From Hemileia vastatrix (taxonomy: Eukaryota > Basidiomycota > Pucciniomycetes > Pucciniales > Zaghouaniaceae): 64,000 nt of DNA. Of this stretch, positions 1 through 12,647 are shown piece after piece (the stretch's first letter is position 1; every line of letters begins with the position of its first letter). Where the stretch lies: contig JASXTE010000039.1 in NCBI GenBank assembly GCA_030280995.1, positions 147,501 through 211,500 on the forward strand, read 5' to 3'. The notes below the pieces were generated by a model, which was not told where the DNA came from, made no database searches, and saw nothing but the letters and a program-made list of their open reading frames with translations. A program made the translations under genes and the position numbers.

Positions 1-2042
1 AAATATTTGGTTCTATATTTTTACTTACAACTCGATTCAACTTCATCACTGACACATTTTACTTGTCGGTACTAGACATTTGGATAAAAAAATGATGATG
101 TTTGTTCACAGTCCACCGATTGGAGTCTTTGAACAGCCAATATTGCAATATTATTTGATGTAGAATTAAGCTCCTTAACCTGCCTCATCCAATGGTAAAA
201 TTGATTCTAATTACTCACTGAGTCTCTCGATGGTCGCTGCAACCTTTACCAGTAAAATTGGAGTAATCTTCAACCTTCGAGATGGAAAAGAAGACTAACG
301 ACATCGGAACAATGATGTATACACACACACACTTATTGAATTGTATTTCGTCAACTTGTCTCACAGTATTTTCAATGTTTTTCTAGGACGAAATTGGCTG
401 TTTGTAGTATGTACTGTTTGCCATTAATGAGCACGTGAGATGTGATGTTTTCGTACTTTGGTCTTTTGTCTCTTTTGTCTCTTTTGTCTCTTCGGTGCCC
501 TGCAAGTACTGTCAAGCTCACACAACGCTGTGTCACGACGATGATGACAAGAATGACAAGTATTGAGGACAAAATTAGCCAACATGAGACAACATCAACC
601 ACCTCAAATGGCAACCATAACATTTACATTCACATTCACACTCACAAGCAAGTGAGAGCAGACTAACTAAATTAGTCTCACTCGAGGCAAACGCCACCAT
701 CAAATAAGCCTTTTGCGTCCTTTTACTTGGTATTCACATAAAAACAACCAAATGTACAATAGCAGAACTCAAACGTAAACCCTAGAACACCGGTAAAGGC
801 AGTTCTAGCAAATTATTGTTTCTTTTTAAGTTTAAGGGGTGACATCAAGTAAATCATAATATTAATTATAATAATTATCATGGCATATAGGAATGTGTCA
901 ACTAAAGTAAAATAAAGCACAGTTCAAACAACTCGATAGCACTACTTGAGTCAAAGTGTAGGCGATTTTGCCAATCGTTTTTCTTCTTCGTTTTTTTCTG
1001 TGTCTCTCTCTCAATCACTTTCACCTCGAAACTTCCTCTCAATTGAATGACTGTTGGATGGATCTTGTGTGATGATGTTCTTCGATGGATTTTATTTTGA
1101 TGAATTTCAGTAATACTTTTCAACGTATCCACTAACCCAAAAGTCAAAAGCCAAAACAACCTCAGTCATTGTTAAATATCTTTTCGTCTTCTTCCTGTCT
1201 TCTTCCTGTCTTCTTCATCATCTCTCCTCTGAAGTTGACTTGGTAGAGTCGAGTTGAGTAAAAGTTGCTATTTGCCGATGATTTTGTACACCTGACCGAT
1301 GGTGATAAGGAGAAGGGATGATGAAAATAAAAGAAATGAAAGAAATAAAAGAAACAAAAGTAACAACCATGGCAAATGGACATCGACAATAACATCTTCA
1401 CCTATGATTGAATTAACTAAATAATAATAGTTCTATTTTTTCATCTTTGTCAGTTAATGGTGTTTGTAAGACTCTTTTTTTTTCCTTTTTATCATTTGAG
1501 AGAACTTGTTAATGTATCTTTTTCTGTGTCTTTCGTGATGCATTTTTTTCGTTTCAAGTTGCTCGCTGACTCGTTGACTCGTTGACTGTCGAAGACTTGC
1601 CAATGGAATAAAGTAACAAAGGGAAAAAAGAGAAAAAGAGAAAAAGAAATAAAGAAGAAAGAAAAAAATCTGATGTGGATCTGGGTGGATGCAGAAGAAT
1701 TGAGAATTGAGATTGAATCAAAAGGGCAAATTGAAAAATGAGACTCTAGAACAGTTTCAATGTGCACTGTGTGTATGCTCGAAGTGTGTGTGATATCCTT
1801 GAGGGTGATGAGTATTTGATTGAGTAAACGGAAGTTGGGAAAAATACACCGACTGCTGGAAAAACAGAAAGGAACTCAAGTGCCTACTCATGTCTACTTT
1901 CTTGGTGGATTTTTTCCTTTCCTTTTTTCCTTCGATAGGGAAGATGAGCACTTTCAGTGTGACTGCATACAACTGAAGCAATCATCTTGTTTTCTTCATC
2001 GATTGTCACTGTGATTTATGGTTCTTCTTGTATCTACTTGTT
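1..2042. other. Noncoding flank, no supported gene
   Basis: This stretch lies downstream (3') of the CRH-binding protein gene. It holds short tandem repeats, for example a TTTTGTCTC-type repeat near 463-492, and polypurine tracts near 1320-1360 and 1620-1670. Short open frames here are low in complexity and match no family I recognise. An open minus-strand stretch near 215-285 ends in a GTGAGT-like donor and could be an exon of a gene running off the window, but I see nothing to identify it. Confidence 0.5.
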
Positions 2043-5000
2043 TCATATTCTTGCTTTCCAGTGTGATATGGTCTCTTGCAGTTTGCCAGTGTCAGAAAGA
2101 CTCCAGCAAAGCCGGACAGGCAGGGCTGGTGACTTGAAATCGTAGAGCAAGTCGAAGGCGAAGGTAACCGAGTTGTCGAACCGTCCACTTGAAACTAATC
2201 GGACAGCAGTGTTGCCACAGTAAACGTCCAATTTGTGATTGGCTACAAGTAGATGGGGAGAGAGAGAGAAAATGAGAGAAAAAAGAAGACAAGAAGAAAG
2301 AAAGAAAAAAAGAACATGAAATGCTGTCCTCAGTCAATGGACAAACAGTGGGTGGTCAACGTGATTCTGGTTCATCGGGATCATCGGCCAACAGGTAGTC
2401 AGAGTGTCAAGTGTTCAAACAGTCAGGTAAGTCACCGAGTGACTGACTACTCTAATTGTCTCTCTTCTCACTCTACCGATTGTTGCTGTGAGTAACAAGT
2501 GCATCAACTGCATAACCGTGTAATTTTCTAACTGTTTAACTTTTTAACTGTCTAACTCTCTAACCGATGACACCTTACAGTTTTAAGTACTTAATACTTA
2601 CAAGGCAGAGAATCGACTCCACAAAAGTCACCAGCGGATTTCCATGTGAGCGGGATCCAATCCATCTCCGCCTCTAATTTCAACAAAGTCCGATGCGCCT
2701 TCTCCTCGACACTAAGTCAACAGAATGAACAAAAACAACAATTAATCAGCCTTTCAGTCATTCAGTCATTCAGTCATTCAGTTATTAAGTATTTGAGTCC
2801 TTTCAGTGAGAAAAAGTAATGTAATATGTAAAGGTAACAGGTAACAGGTAGAAGTAATTTAGTAGGTTGCTTATTACTCAGAGTAATCTTGTATGTCTTT
2901 GGTCACGCGACATCAGGGATAAAAGATGAAGTCCAAAGAGAAAAAATAAGAGAAAATAAGAAGAAAGAGAAGCAACAAGCAACAAGCATCAACGACCACC
3001 TCAACTGCAACTGTCTCAAGCATGTTAATAGTTCGAACCATTTTAACCAAGGTACAAGAATGAAGAACAACAACAACAAGTTAAAAGAGATGTAGATGAT
3101 GTAGATGATGCGACCAATGCTACGGATGTGATGAGTCACGGCAGCATCACTCAAAGGTGGCATCCACTTTCGTGGCACATTTCACTAGTTAATAAAGTAA
3201 TTACTCACCTGTCGAATTAGACCAGGTTTCAACAGATTTCTCTCGGCAGCGTTTGGTGAATTAGCAGCTCCCACACTTGCAGAAAGGATTTAAAACTCTC
3301 TGGGAAATAATGGATGCAGTACAATTTTTCCGATCGCCCATAGTTTCTCAAAGTATACACTCCTTGAGGCTGTTGTAGTACACATTACAAGCTGAAAAGA
3401 TTGACAGAGTCGTTAGTCCAAGTGAAAAAAGTGTATTTTAAAAAAACAACTCGGACAAGACAAACATGTGAGGAGAATTAATTGGACTAAAGTTATGAAT
3501 AGAAAATCTATCGCGTAACAAGCATAAGACAAATTACAGCAAATCGAATTGTACAAATGAAGCCAATCAAGTTGAGAGAAGTAAGAGGAAGTAGAAATAT
3601 TGAGAATGTGAATGTGAATGTTAATGCAAATGGATATTCAATCATTTTCCCCTCTTTCAGTTCTTTCAGTTCTCTTTTCTCTCTTTTATCTCTTCAAGCT
3701 TCATCTTTGCATTAATGTCTTTTCTCTCTTTTCTCTCTTTTTGCCTTTTTGCCTGTTTTTGTCGCATTTTTCCATGGAATAAAACATTCAGGGTTACGAC
3801 AAGCAGTTACAACTTGATTAAACAACTATTCAACTGGTCTACAAATATGAAAACGAGTATGAACTCAAAACAAGGTTAAGATGAGCTTGTATTAAATTGA
3901 CTGATGTCTTTTTCCATTTCTCCATTTCCATCTTGCCTCTTCTCTTCTTTGTGCTGTGCAATTTCAAATTCAACTTCAACTTCTCATGAACGATGACAGA
4001 GTGGTCACAAATACAAACAATTGTATTTGAGCTAGCAGATGTATAGGCCTTAATCCAGTTGAATCTGGTTATAAATTAATTCATCCTGTATTTGTCTCTT
4101 TTCTCTCTTTTCTCTCTTTTTTCGCTCTCTGCTGTTTCTTTGTGTTCCTTCCTCAATCCTCTGGGTAATTAGATCTGATTGGCACCAACTCACTTGATAC
4201 TAAATTGAGACACAGAGAATATCAACTTACGTCGTGGATTTCTTTTGAAACGAATTCGTAACTTGAATCCTTCTCCTCGGACAGGAATTTTGAATTCTAC
4301 AAGTCTACATTTTGATCCATTCTATACAAAGGTCGAGGATTTTCCGAGCAAAATTGATGATAACGAGCTTCCTTGGGTAGATGATGATCATTTCTGATTT
4401 ACAAGTATAAAGGAAAAGATAAAATAACAAATTGTTTTTCAAAGTGTACCTTATAAATGTGTTAAAGTATGATTGACCGACAAATCAACTGACATTCGTC
4501 AGTTCAACTCACATTCCAGGGAAAAGTTGGCCATTCAATTTCCCAACCATTGATGACACTGACCACTGATCCTACATCACACGAACGCACATAATAATTT
4601 TCAGAATTCTATTTCGGCCACATGGTCGGGTTCAGCGATGACATAGAAGCCACATACTGGATGTTTGTACCGCCCGGTGCTACATAAGAATATACTCCTT
4701 CTTCCGATTTGACGAAGATGCATTCTGTCACGTGGAGATGTTGAGATGTGGTTAAATGTTGAAAGGTTGAGATGTTGAGATTTTGAGTTTTAGCAGGGTA
4801 GAGAGGTCAGGTTAACAATCGATAGATGCAAAGGGTAAAAATATCAGTTAATTAATTGTCCAAAAATACAGTGATTAACAGTCGACTGGGTTAGGTTAGG
4901 TCAGGTGAAATGTATGTTCAATATACCAATGAAGTCAGTTATTAGGCATTGTCATAGTGCGGGATGAAGGATGAGGATGTAAATGCAAGATGCAAGATGT

Positions 5001-5546
5001 AAGATGTAAGATGAAGTCTGACTTACGTCCTTTCTCATCATGGTGCAATTGGGTTACTTGTTCATGAATAACTCGTTCAGATTCAAGTACCGGCCGAGGG
5101 TCCACTTCATCTTCAAGAGAGTTTTTTAGCCTACATTTTCACAGCCCACATAAGGTAACAATTAGACATAAATTTACACTTGGTTAGGCAAACAGTAGTA
5201 ATTTCACAATGTAAAGTGTTGCAATTTAAAAATGTCAACATTTTAAACAAGATGTAAAAAGATGAAAAAAACAAAAAAATCAAAAAAAAATCAAAAAAAT
5301 CAACACAACAAGTAAACTGAAGGAATGTATTCAGATGAAAACAAATTAAAGGGGGTGAAATTAAGTGAAATTAAGGACACAAATCAAGGGTAACAAGAAG
5401 AATGGAGGAGAAAGAAAGTTTTTGTTTGTCCACTGAATATCAATTTTTAACTTACCAAAAAGTGGACTACATTCAACAACAAAGATACACGTTGTCCAGA
5501 GAGTGAGAAGTGTCAAAGTTAATTGAAAGCGGAAGTTCAGCGACAT
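2043..5546 (-). CDS. CRHBP: CRH-binding protein (CRF-BP), seven exons with multiple frameshifts
   Basis: Secreted glycoprotein that, in its family, binds CRF-type neuropeptides (DH44 in arthropods) and limits their signalling. Exons, in transcript order: 5456-5546, 5027-5130, 4513-4724, 4231-4393, 3209-3391, 2602-2711, 2043-2242, all with GT..AG sites. Exon 1 encodes a hydrophobic signal peptide (MSLNFRFQLTLTLL...VEC). Exon 3 carries VCGFYVIAEPD and VVSVINGWE, exon 4 gives YHQFCSENP and EGFKLRIRFKRNP, exon 5 GVYTLRNYG and NCTAS, exon 6 DFVEIRGGDGLDP, exon 7 YCGNTAVRLVSSG. These match the vertebrate protein in order, and the conserved cysteines are present. Expected length is about 354 aa (human 322). 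At least eight reading-frame breaks occur: near 5125, 4655, 4605, the exon 3/4 junction, 4307, 3362, 3327, 3290 and 2650. Splice sites are intact, so sequence error or very recent decay are both possible. Family call is firm; functional status is not. Confidence 0.86.
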
Positions 5547-6842
5547 TTTTGGCAGCAAAACAAGTTGGACAGATTGGAAGAAAGAGAGAGAAAGAGGAAA
5601 AAAAGTACGAGTAGAGGAAGAAGAAGAAGGAGAAGAAGAAGAAAAAGTAGAGGAAGAAGAATAAGAAGAAGAAGACGATGAGAGTGGCCAAAAGGATGCC
5701 ACAATCGGCGAAATGGAAGCGACAAAATGAAACTTGTACAGGGCAAGTATGAGACAAGTGCTCTTATCCAGTGATTCTTTGTCTCTCGTTCTCTCGTTCT
5801 CTCTCTTTCTCTCTTTCTGTGGCAACTCGATTAGGGGCAATGTTTGTCTCGACTACTTGGCTTGACTTGGTGAGAAGTGTGTGACTTGTGCAAGGGAAAG
5901 TGTGACTGACAAACTGAGAAGCGAGTTGTGTCGTCGTCGACAGTCGCATCACTTGATTGAGTCGCTCAGTTTTTCTCTTTGCATCTCTCAACTCCTCCTC
6001 TGTTGATGCAAGCGCAGGACCGAGCCATTCACCTTTCATTTTTTAGTTTAACTTATTTACCAAGTACAACAAGTAAAATCGCCCTGATGAGTAAATATTT
6101 CTCAATATAAGATGACAGGATGACTCTTCACCATCCACAGACCTACTCACTCTTTTTATTTCATCTTCTCTTTTTCTCATTCTTTCTCTGGTAACTTGTT
6201 TACTCCTTGCCACTATGCACTACAGGTACTTCGATCACCTTCTTTTTCTCGTTCTAACCAGCCCCTCATTCACGCACACGGGTTAAACTAGAATTAAAAC
6301 TCTCCACTTGACTAATCTGATGGTTTTTACGTTGTTTGTACTTTCACGGAGAATGAAGTTTATTTCATCATCCTTATTTTAACTTATCTCAGTTATTTTG
6401 ATCCGTGACGATGAAATATTTCTGGAAATCCCAGAGTTTAATTTTGTCTTGTCTTGTCTGTAACCATGAGATACCATGTTGATGACGATGAAAATTCAAT
6501 ATGACTTTTTCAAGTAACCAAGTAATATTCAACTAATTTCATTCACATTGTCAACATCGTCTCTTGTAACCTTCTGACTTCTTCTCAGTTGGATTGAAAA
6601 GAATTGAACAAAAGTGAATTATCAAATATAGAATTGTCCTATTAACGCTTTGCACGTTCTTAGAATGTTCATATGAACAGTATTGATGAAAGAATCTCAC
6701 AAGTGTGACCTCATGAGCGACAACATCGGCATTTTTCATTTGACATTTTCTACTGAAAATCAATCCTCCAGATGGCACTAGTGAAAAAGGAGGGGACGGC
6801 AATGAAGGAAGAGACCATCCTTAACAACAAAAGTCAATTCAC
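5547..6842. promoter_or_regulatory. Divergent intergenic region between CRHBP and NTE
   Basis: About 1.3 kb separates the start codons of two divergently transcribed genes, so both promoters probably lie here. The first part (5570-5700) is a long polypurine tract on the + strand. The minus-strand frames at 5361-6039 run through this low-complexity DNA and the likely 5' untranslated region of CRHBP, and do not look like genes. I see no clear TATA box. Confidence 0.4.
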
Positions 6843-9800
6843 ATGTTTATTCAATTCAATGCAGACATGAGTCTACTATCAATGCTTTCTTCAGCTCTTG
6901 CACCATTGTTACTGTTATTAATTGGTATATTCATACCATTATATTTAGTATGGAAGTACAAGATCAAAGTAAAAGAAACTATCCTACCTGATCCTACCAA
7001 ACCAAGATTTCGAAAACGTGATAAAATTGCTTTCTATGGACGCAAAATGCTGCGTAAAGTAAGATCATCTTTATTAATTCAAGGACAAACAACTGGAAAA
7101 AGCAACAATCCTCGTGAGTATCAAACATCAAAACAACATACTTGTTTACCACTGAATTTATTTTTGTCACCTGTCATCCAAACCTTCATGTTTTGATCTT
7201 TCCTGTTTCGTCACATATGTGAACATTTAGAATGTTTATGTGAAGAGAACATAAGAGTCATTTCTAATTTCCCACTTTTTTTTTAATCATTGATACAGGT
7301 AAAGGGAGAAAAAGACAAATGGTTCTAAAATTTGCCAAGCGATTGTTACATTTACCAAGGGAGAAACCCTTGTCATTATTGGTGAAAGAACCTTCAGCAG
7401 CATTTTTGGAAGAAGATTTTTCTCGTCAAGATATTGACCCTCGTCTCCCTGCTGAAGTTTTATATATGCTGAAAGTGTTCGTGTTTTTGGTTTTTTTTGA
7501 CAAACCACTTTTCCTGGAAATGTGTAAAAAACTTGAGTTTATTCCAGTGTACAAGAATCAATTATTATTCTCTGTCGGTGATCCTGACGACAGCATCTAC
7601 ATTGTTCAAAACAGGACGTATGCAAGTGTTCATTACAGAGCCTGATGGAAGTGAATTGACTTTGAAAGAGGCTGGTCCAGGTGATACCATTGTGTCACTT
7701 CTTTCAGTTCTGGATGTACTGTCTGCTCATTTGTCTCCATTTAAAACAGTCTCCGCCAAAGCTTTGGAAGATTGTCCAAGTTATTCGTTTACAAGTTTAT
7801 GTTTTTCGTGATTTGCTGGCCAAATATCCTGAATCTCTTGTTCGAGTTGTTCAAGTTATCATGGTTCGATTACAAAGAGTTATGTTTACTGCTCTCCATG
7901 AATATCTCGGTCTATCCGCTCAATTAGTCATACCTGGACCACTGGTTGGACCTAACAGTGCATCTGGCAATCGAAAAGTGAGCACTTCACTATTGCCTAA
8001 CTCAAGTCCTACTCGACCAAAGCGTGTTTCGGTCATTCGTGTCCTGGAAAAGCAAAAATCTGCTTCTGAACTCGAAGCCAATCAAATAAGAGCATCTCTT
8101 CAGTCTTCTGTTTATTCCAACGAATCTACCTCCATTAACACTGAAGGACTCGACTCGATCGAAGATCGTAGTCCTGAGTCAAATTCACCCATAAATGCAA
8201 ATGTAGATGATACTCTGGCAGAATTGCCATCAGCCAATGAAACACCCAAATTGAAACTCGTCAATCCTCACTCTGAAAAGCTTGCTCGTAAAAGGTCAAT
8301 ATTTGGTGATGAAGATCGAATGCATGCAATGAGTCAATTAGAACTTCAAGAGCTGGCTGTTGAAGGTTTCACCCAACAACTTGGCCTCGAGGATGGTCTT
8401 GAAATTCTCAAGTCCAAGGTGATAGTGAGGGAATTTCTATCAGAAGATTTATTAACCAAAGAAGAAAGTCGTGATGGAGCTGCTTTATTTTACGTTTTGA
8501 GTGGTTGTCTGGTCGTTTCTCAAAAAAATTCAGCCACAGAAGAAAGTGGCGAAGTAACTTTGTATCAAGCGTTCCCTGGTGAATTAGTTGGCGCATTAGC
8601 TGTAATCACCGGTGAAGTTTCTGCCTTCACAACTCGATCTAAAGGATCATCTACTGTCGGAGTAATAAGTGGAGATGACACATACGAAATTCTTACCAAA
8701 TATCCTCAGTCTGTCCTTCATTTAGGCCATACTGTCATTAGACGACTTTCACCATTTGTACGTCAAATCGACTTTGCCTTGGACTGGATTAATTATGAAT
8801 CAGGTCGTGCGATTTACCGCCAGGGTGATTACTCTGATTGCACTTACATCGTACTAAATGGTCGTCTTCGATCAGTGATAAATCGAGAGAATGGAAAGAA
8901 AGAATTGATTGGTGAATATGGTCGATCAGATTTAATTGGCATCGTGGAACTGCTCACTTGTAGCAAGCGATCAACTACTGTCATGGCAGTTCGTGATTCT
9001 GAATTGGCTAAATTGCCTGCCGGTCTATTGGATGTGATCAAAATTAAGTTTCCTGTTGTTGTGAGCCGTATCATTCATTTACTGGGTCATCGAATTTTAG
9101 GTTCAATCCAAAAGCCTGTTGACGGTTTAACTCCTGCTGACATTGGATCTCGACCCACTGGTTCTAATTTCGATACTGTTGCATTAGTTGCTGTGTCTGA
9201 TGAAGTGCCTTTGGCAGCATTCAGCTTGGAATTGAACCACGCAATTTCAGCTATTGGCCCTTCTTTATTGTTGACATCCGAAAACATAAGGCAAGCTCTT
9301 GGATCGACCATTCTTGATTCAACATCTGAATATCGATTAAATTCATGGTTAGCTCAACAAGAAGATAGACATAGAATTGTACTTTATCAGTGTGACCAAT
9401 ATCTATCCAATTGGACCCAAAGATGCATTAGACAAGCTGATTGTATTTTGATAATTGGCCTGGCTGATCAAGAGCCCACCTTGGGTAAAATCGAAAAAGA
9501 ATTGGAACACATCGCTGTGAGAACCCAAAAAGAGCTTGTTCTACTTCATCGAGAAGACGCAGATAAACCACGAAATACCACAAAGTGGCTCAATATGCGA
9601 TCTTGGTGTTCATCTCATCATCACATTCGTTGTCCCAAGCGTGTCTTCAATACAACTCAATCACCTACCAATTTAAAAGAATATATCAAAGCACTTGCCA
9701 ATCCACCTGATATTCATTCTGACATTTCACGCTTGGGCAGATTCTTAAATGGAACTTCTATCGGCCTCGTCCTTGGAGGTGGAGGAGCACGTGGTGCAGC

Positions 9801-10620
9801 TCATATCGGTATGATCAAGGCCATACAAGAAGCTGGAATTCCCATTGACTTAGTTGGTGGTGTATCAATTGGTGCCTTTATGGGCGCTCTTTGGTGTCAA
9901 GAGCTTAATCTCGAAACTATGAGGGCCAAAGCACGAAATTGGTCATTTTTGATGACTTCACGATGGCGTCAAGTTTTAGATCTCACTTACCCAATTACTG
10001 CTATGTTCACTGGTTCCGCTTTCAATCGAACAATTTATGATACATTTGGAGATATGCAAATAGAAGACCTTTGGTTGCCTTATTTTGTTGTTACCACTGA
10101 CATAACAAGTTCAAAACCTCGAATCCATCGATTTGGCTCACTGTGGCGATATGTTAGATCATCCATGTCACTTTCTGGATATCTACCTCCTCTCTGTGAT
10201 CCAGTTGATGGTCACTTACTACTTGATGGTGGTTATGTCAATAATTTGCCCGGTGATGTAATGAGAGAAGTTATCGGCGCTCAAACTATCCTGGCAGTTG
10301 ATGTCGGTAGTCAAGACGATATGGAAATGACAAACTACGGTGATGAATTAAGCGGATGGTGGTTACTGTGGAACAGATGGAATCCTTTTTCTGTTAAAGT
10401 TCGAGTACCAAGTTTACCTGAAATTCAATCACGCTTAGCTTATGTCTCTTGTGTTCGTCAGCACGAAGAAGTCAAAACAAGTGACTACTGTACTTACATA
10501 CGGCCCCCAATTGATAAATACAAAACCTTACAGTTTGCGTCATTTGACGAGATACTCGAAGTTGGTTATAACCATGGAAAGACTTTTTTCTCAGCCAAAG
10601 GAAATTTCATTAAACAGTAA
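6843..10620 (+). CDS. NTE: Neuropathy target esterase / patatin-like phospholipase (swiss cheese, PNPLA6/7)
   Basis: ER-anchored lysophospholipase/phospholipase B that deacylates (lyso)phosphatidylcholine. Exon 1 is 6843-7113, exon 2 is 7299-10620 (intron GTGAGT...ATACAG, phase 1). Exon 1 encodes an N-terminal membrane helix (MLSSALAPLLLLLIGIFIPL) and the family signature LPDPTKPRFRKRDK. Three cyclic-nucleotide-binding-like regions follow. The patatin domain has the oxyanion motif GGGGARG (about 9775-9795), nucleophile motif GVSIG with Ser codon 9865-9867, and catalytic Asp in DGG at 10225-10227. The end (GWWLLWNRWNPF, IQSRLAYVSCVRQ) matches animal NTE closely. The frame breaks near 7609 (one extra A) and 7777 (one extra C), and a compensating pair near 7482/7492 scrambles a conserved stretch. 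Removing the two net insertions gives exactly 1196 codons plus stop. ATG 6867 is an alternative start. Confidence 0.95.
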
Positions 10621-10697
10621 ACATTAATTTATTGTACATTTTCAAACAAGTGAATTGTTGAAAAGAAAAATCATTTATTTTTGAGTTATAAATTTTT

Positions 10698-10703
10698 AAT
10701 AAA
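10698..10703 (+). terminator. Poly(A) signal of NTE
   Basis: AATAAA lies 78 bases after the NTE stop codon in AT-rich DNA. Confidence 0.6.
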
Positions 10704-11329
10704 TTTTCTCCTATCACGCTTTCAATTTTTCCAGCTTCATCAATTATTTGAGATGTTCTTTTTCTCCTTTAATTACCAAGATTGACATATCAATGCATCT
10801 TCATATTTATAAAGAGTGACTAAGAAATGAAATAACCTTTTCTCTTATTTGTTGATCTGAATGACTATGTGATCAAAGAAAAACAAGTCACAAGTCTTCA
10901 TCCACAATTTTTCTTGCCTATTATCATTTTTTTTCATGTCGATCAAGCAATCGACACAAGATTTATGATGCAAAAGAATTTATAAAACTTTCAAGTCAAA
11001 ATGAAAGAATTGCTTATGAAACCTAGATAGAAGTTAAGACAAGTGGTTACATAATGACATCAATTCGATAGTTCATTTAGAGCTTTTTTCGACACCACAC
11101 AGTAAATGATTGTGCAACCAATGATGCTAATTGACAGTTGCCTCAGATCGCTCACAAGCATTGAACGGTTCATTTCTCTTACGTCAGTCTTGTTAGATTG
11201 ATAATTTACTCGTTGAATCGAAGTAACAACACCTTCATCTTTCAAAACTATGATTTGTCAATAGTGACCTTCCAAGTGCATTAGATAATCATGTCGATGA
11301 GAAAAAAACTGTGCTCCAATCATCATCAG
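10704..11329. other. Short intergenic region
   Basis: AT-rich DNA between NTE and the next + strand gene. A 37-codon minus-strand frame starting MNRSMLVSDL (stop at 11060) contains a possible membrane helix, but it is too short and unmatched to call. Confidence 0.4.
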
Positions 11330-11336
11330 TATATAA
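11330..11336 (+). promoter_or_regulatory. TATA box of secreted Gly/Asp-rich protein gene
   Basis: TATATAA sits 63 bases upstream of ATG 11399. It lies downstream of the first in-frame ATG at 11291, so a transcript starting about 30 bases after this box would exclude that ATG. This supports 11399 as the true start. Confidence 0.55.
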
Positions 11337-11398
11337 CCACTGCATTCAAAGTTAGTTCTCTGTTATCACCATACGTGACATCGAATGAACAAGAAGCA

Positions 11399-12235
11399 AT
11401 GAATCCCATCATCACTTTATTTTATTTTGCTATCATCACCTCTGTCATATGCCAAGATGAAGATCCTGCAATTGCGATTCCGGCAAATCCCGGTCTTACA
11501 GATATGTTTCAACCGCCAGCTTTTCCAATCCCCACACCTGAAGATTTAGTCAATCAATGGCAAGAATTTCTCGAAAATTTGGAGTCTCTGAATCCTCAAG
11601 AACAGATTGGTTCATCCGAGATTAATTCTGACGATTTTTCTGGTGTATCATCAAGCAATTATATGGACCCATTGAGTAAACTATTCAACCCTGTGAATGA
11701 AAATAATTTTGATGTTGATCCAGCTGAAAATGAAGCCGATCCACCTTTTGGTAATTTATTCGATCTACAGAACGGATTACCCAACAATCCAATAGAATTT
11801 TGGAAAAACTTCTTTGGAAATAATCCTTTGTTCGACTCATTCAATCAGAAAGAAGGAAGATCAGATGTTGTTTCAGGTGCTTTTAGCAGTGTAGGAAGTG
11901 GTCTAGCAGATATGGGAGATACTGCGGAACACGGTGTAGGAGGTGTTTTAGGAGGTGTATCAGATACTGCAGGAGGTACTTTCGGTGATCCAACAGATCC
12001 CCTGGGAGATAGTGGTTTTGGAGATCCTCTAGGTGGTTTTGGAGATCTAGGAATTAGTAATTTCCCGGTCAGCATCGCTACACAAATTCAAACAAATGGC
12101 AAAGATGGTCCCAAAGCTGGAGAAAATCCTATCGAAAACGTTGCCCAATGTGTAACTGGTGTAATAAAAGATGGTGTAATCACTAAATGTGTTCGTCCCA
12201 TTGTAGCCAAGGTGTCATTTGGCATGTCAGCGTGA
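11399..12235 (+). CDS. Secreted Gly/Asp-rich protein of unknown function
   Basis: A 278-residue protein that I do not recognise. It begins with a typical signal peptide (MNPIITLFYFAIITSVICQ) with likely cleavage before DEDPA. The middle is acidic and rich in Asn, Pro and Phe. The next part (about 11880-12060) is Gly-rich with repeated Gly-Gly and GDP/GDS units. The last 45 residues hold two cysteines (AQCVTGVIKDG and TKCVRP), which could form one disulphide. The gene has a single exon here, a TATA box and a poly(A) signal, as often seen for abundantly expressed secreted arthropod proteins. A silk, cuticle, mucus or salivary role is possible but not shown. An upstream in-frame ATG at 11291 would bury the signal peptide, so I did not use it. 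Confidence 0.75.
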   Translation: MNPIITLFYFAIITSVICQDEDPAIAIPANPGLTDMFQPPAFPIPTPEDLVNQWQEFLENLESLNPQEQIGSSEINSDDFSGVSSSNYMDPLSKLFNPVNENNFDVDPAENEADPPFGNLFDLQNGLPNNPIEFWKNFFGNNPLFDSFNQKEGRSDVVSGAFSSVGSGLADMGDTAEHGVGGVLGGVSDTAGGTFGDPTDPLGDSGFGDPLGGFGDLGISNFPVSIATQIQTNGKDGPKAGENPIENVAQCVTGVIKDGVITKCVRPIVAKVSFGMSA

Positions 12236-12310
12236 TTTTAATCATCCTTCAATCCAACTCAAAATTGTTTCTCCCATTGAATTTTCAACAAGCAAAAATT
12301 ATACATGGAA

Positions 12311-12316
12311 AATAAA
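12311..12316 (+). terminator. Poly(A) signal of secreted protein gene
   Basis: AATAAA 76 bases after the stop at 12235. Confidence 0.55.
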
Positions 12317-12647
12317 TAAGTAAAAATTTAATTATGAGTCATTACCATTTAATTGTGTTTTGAATTTTCATCCAAGTGTGCTTGACTTGTGAAATTGGTA
12401 AAATCATCAGACACTGTCAAATGAGTTTTTTACGCTACAATTGAGTCAGATATTTGATGACTTTTGAATGATGAAATTAATGACTGATGCATGATTCATC
12501 TGTGGAGAAGAATCAACAATTGAAAAAATTTACAATTAAATTGTATGTCTGTATATTTGTATATTTGTATTAGAGATAACAAACTTTGAAACAAGTTGTA
12601 AGAATGTATCCCATCGATATTTCGAAAAGAATTTATTGTATCCTCAA

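Noticed and set aside
11060..11245. Minus-strand 61-codon frame with a possible membrane helix
   Set aside because: It starts at TTG; the first ATG leaves only 37 residues and no family matches.
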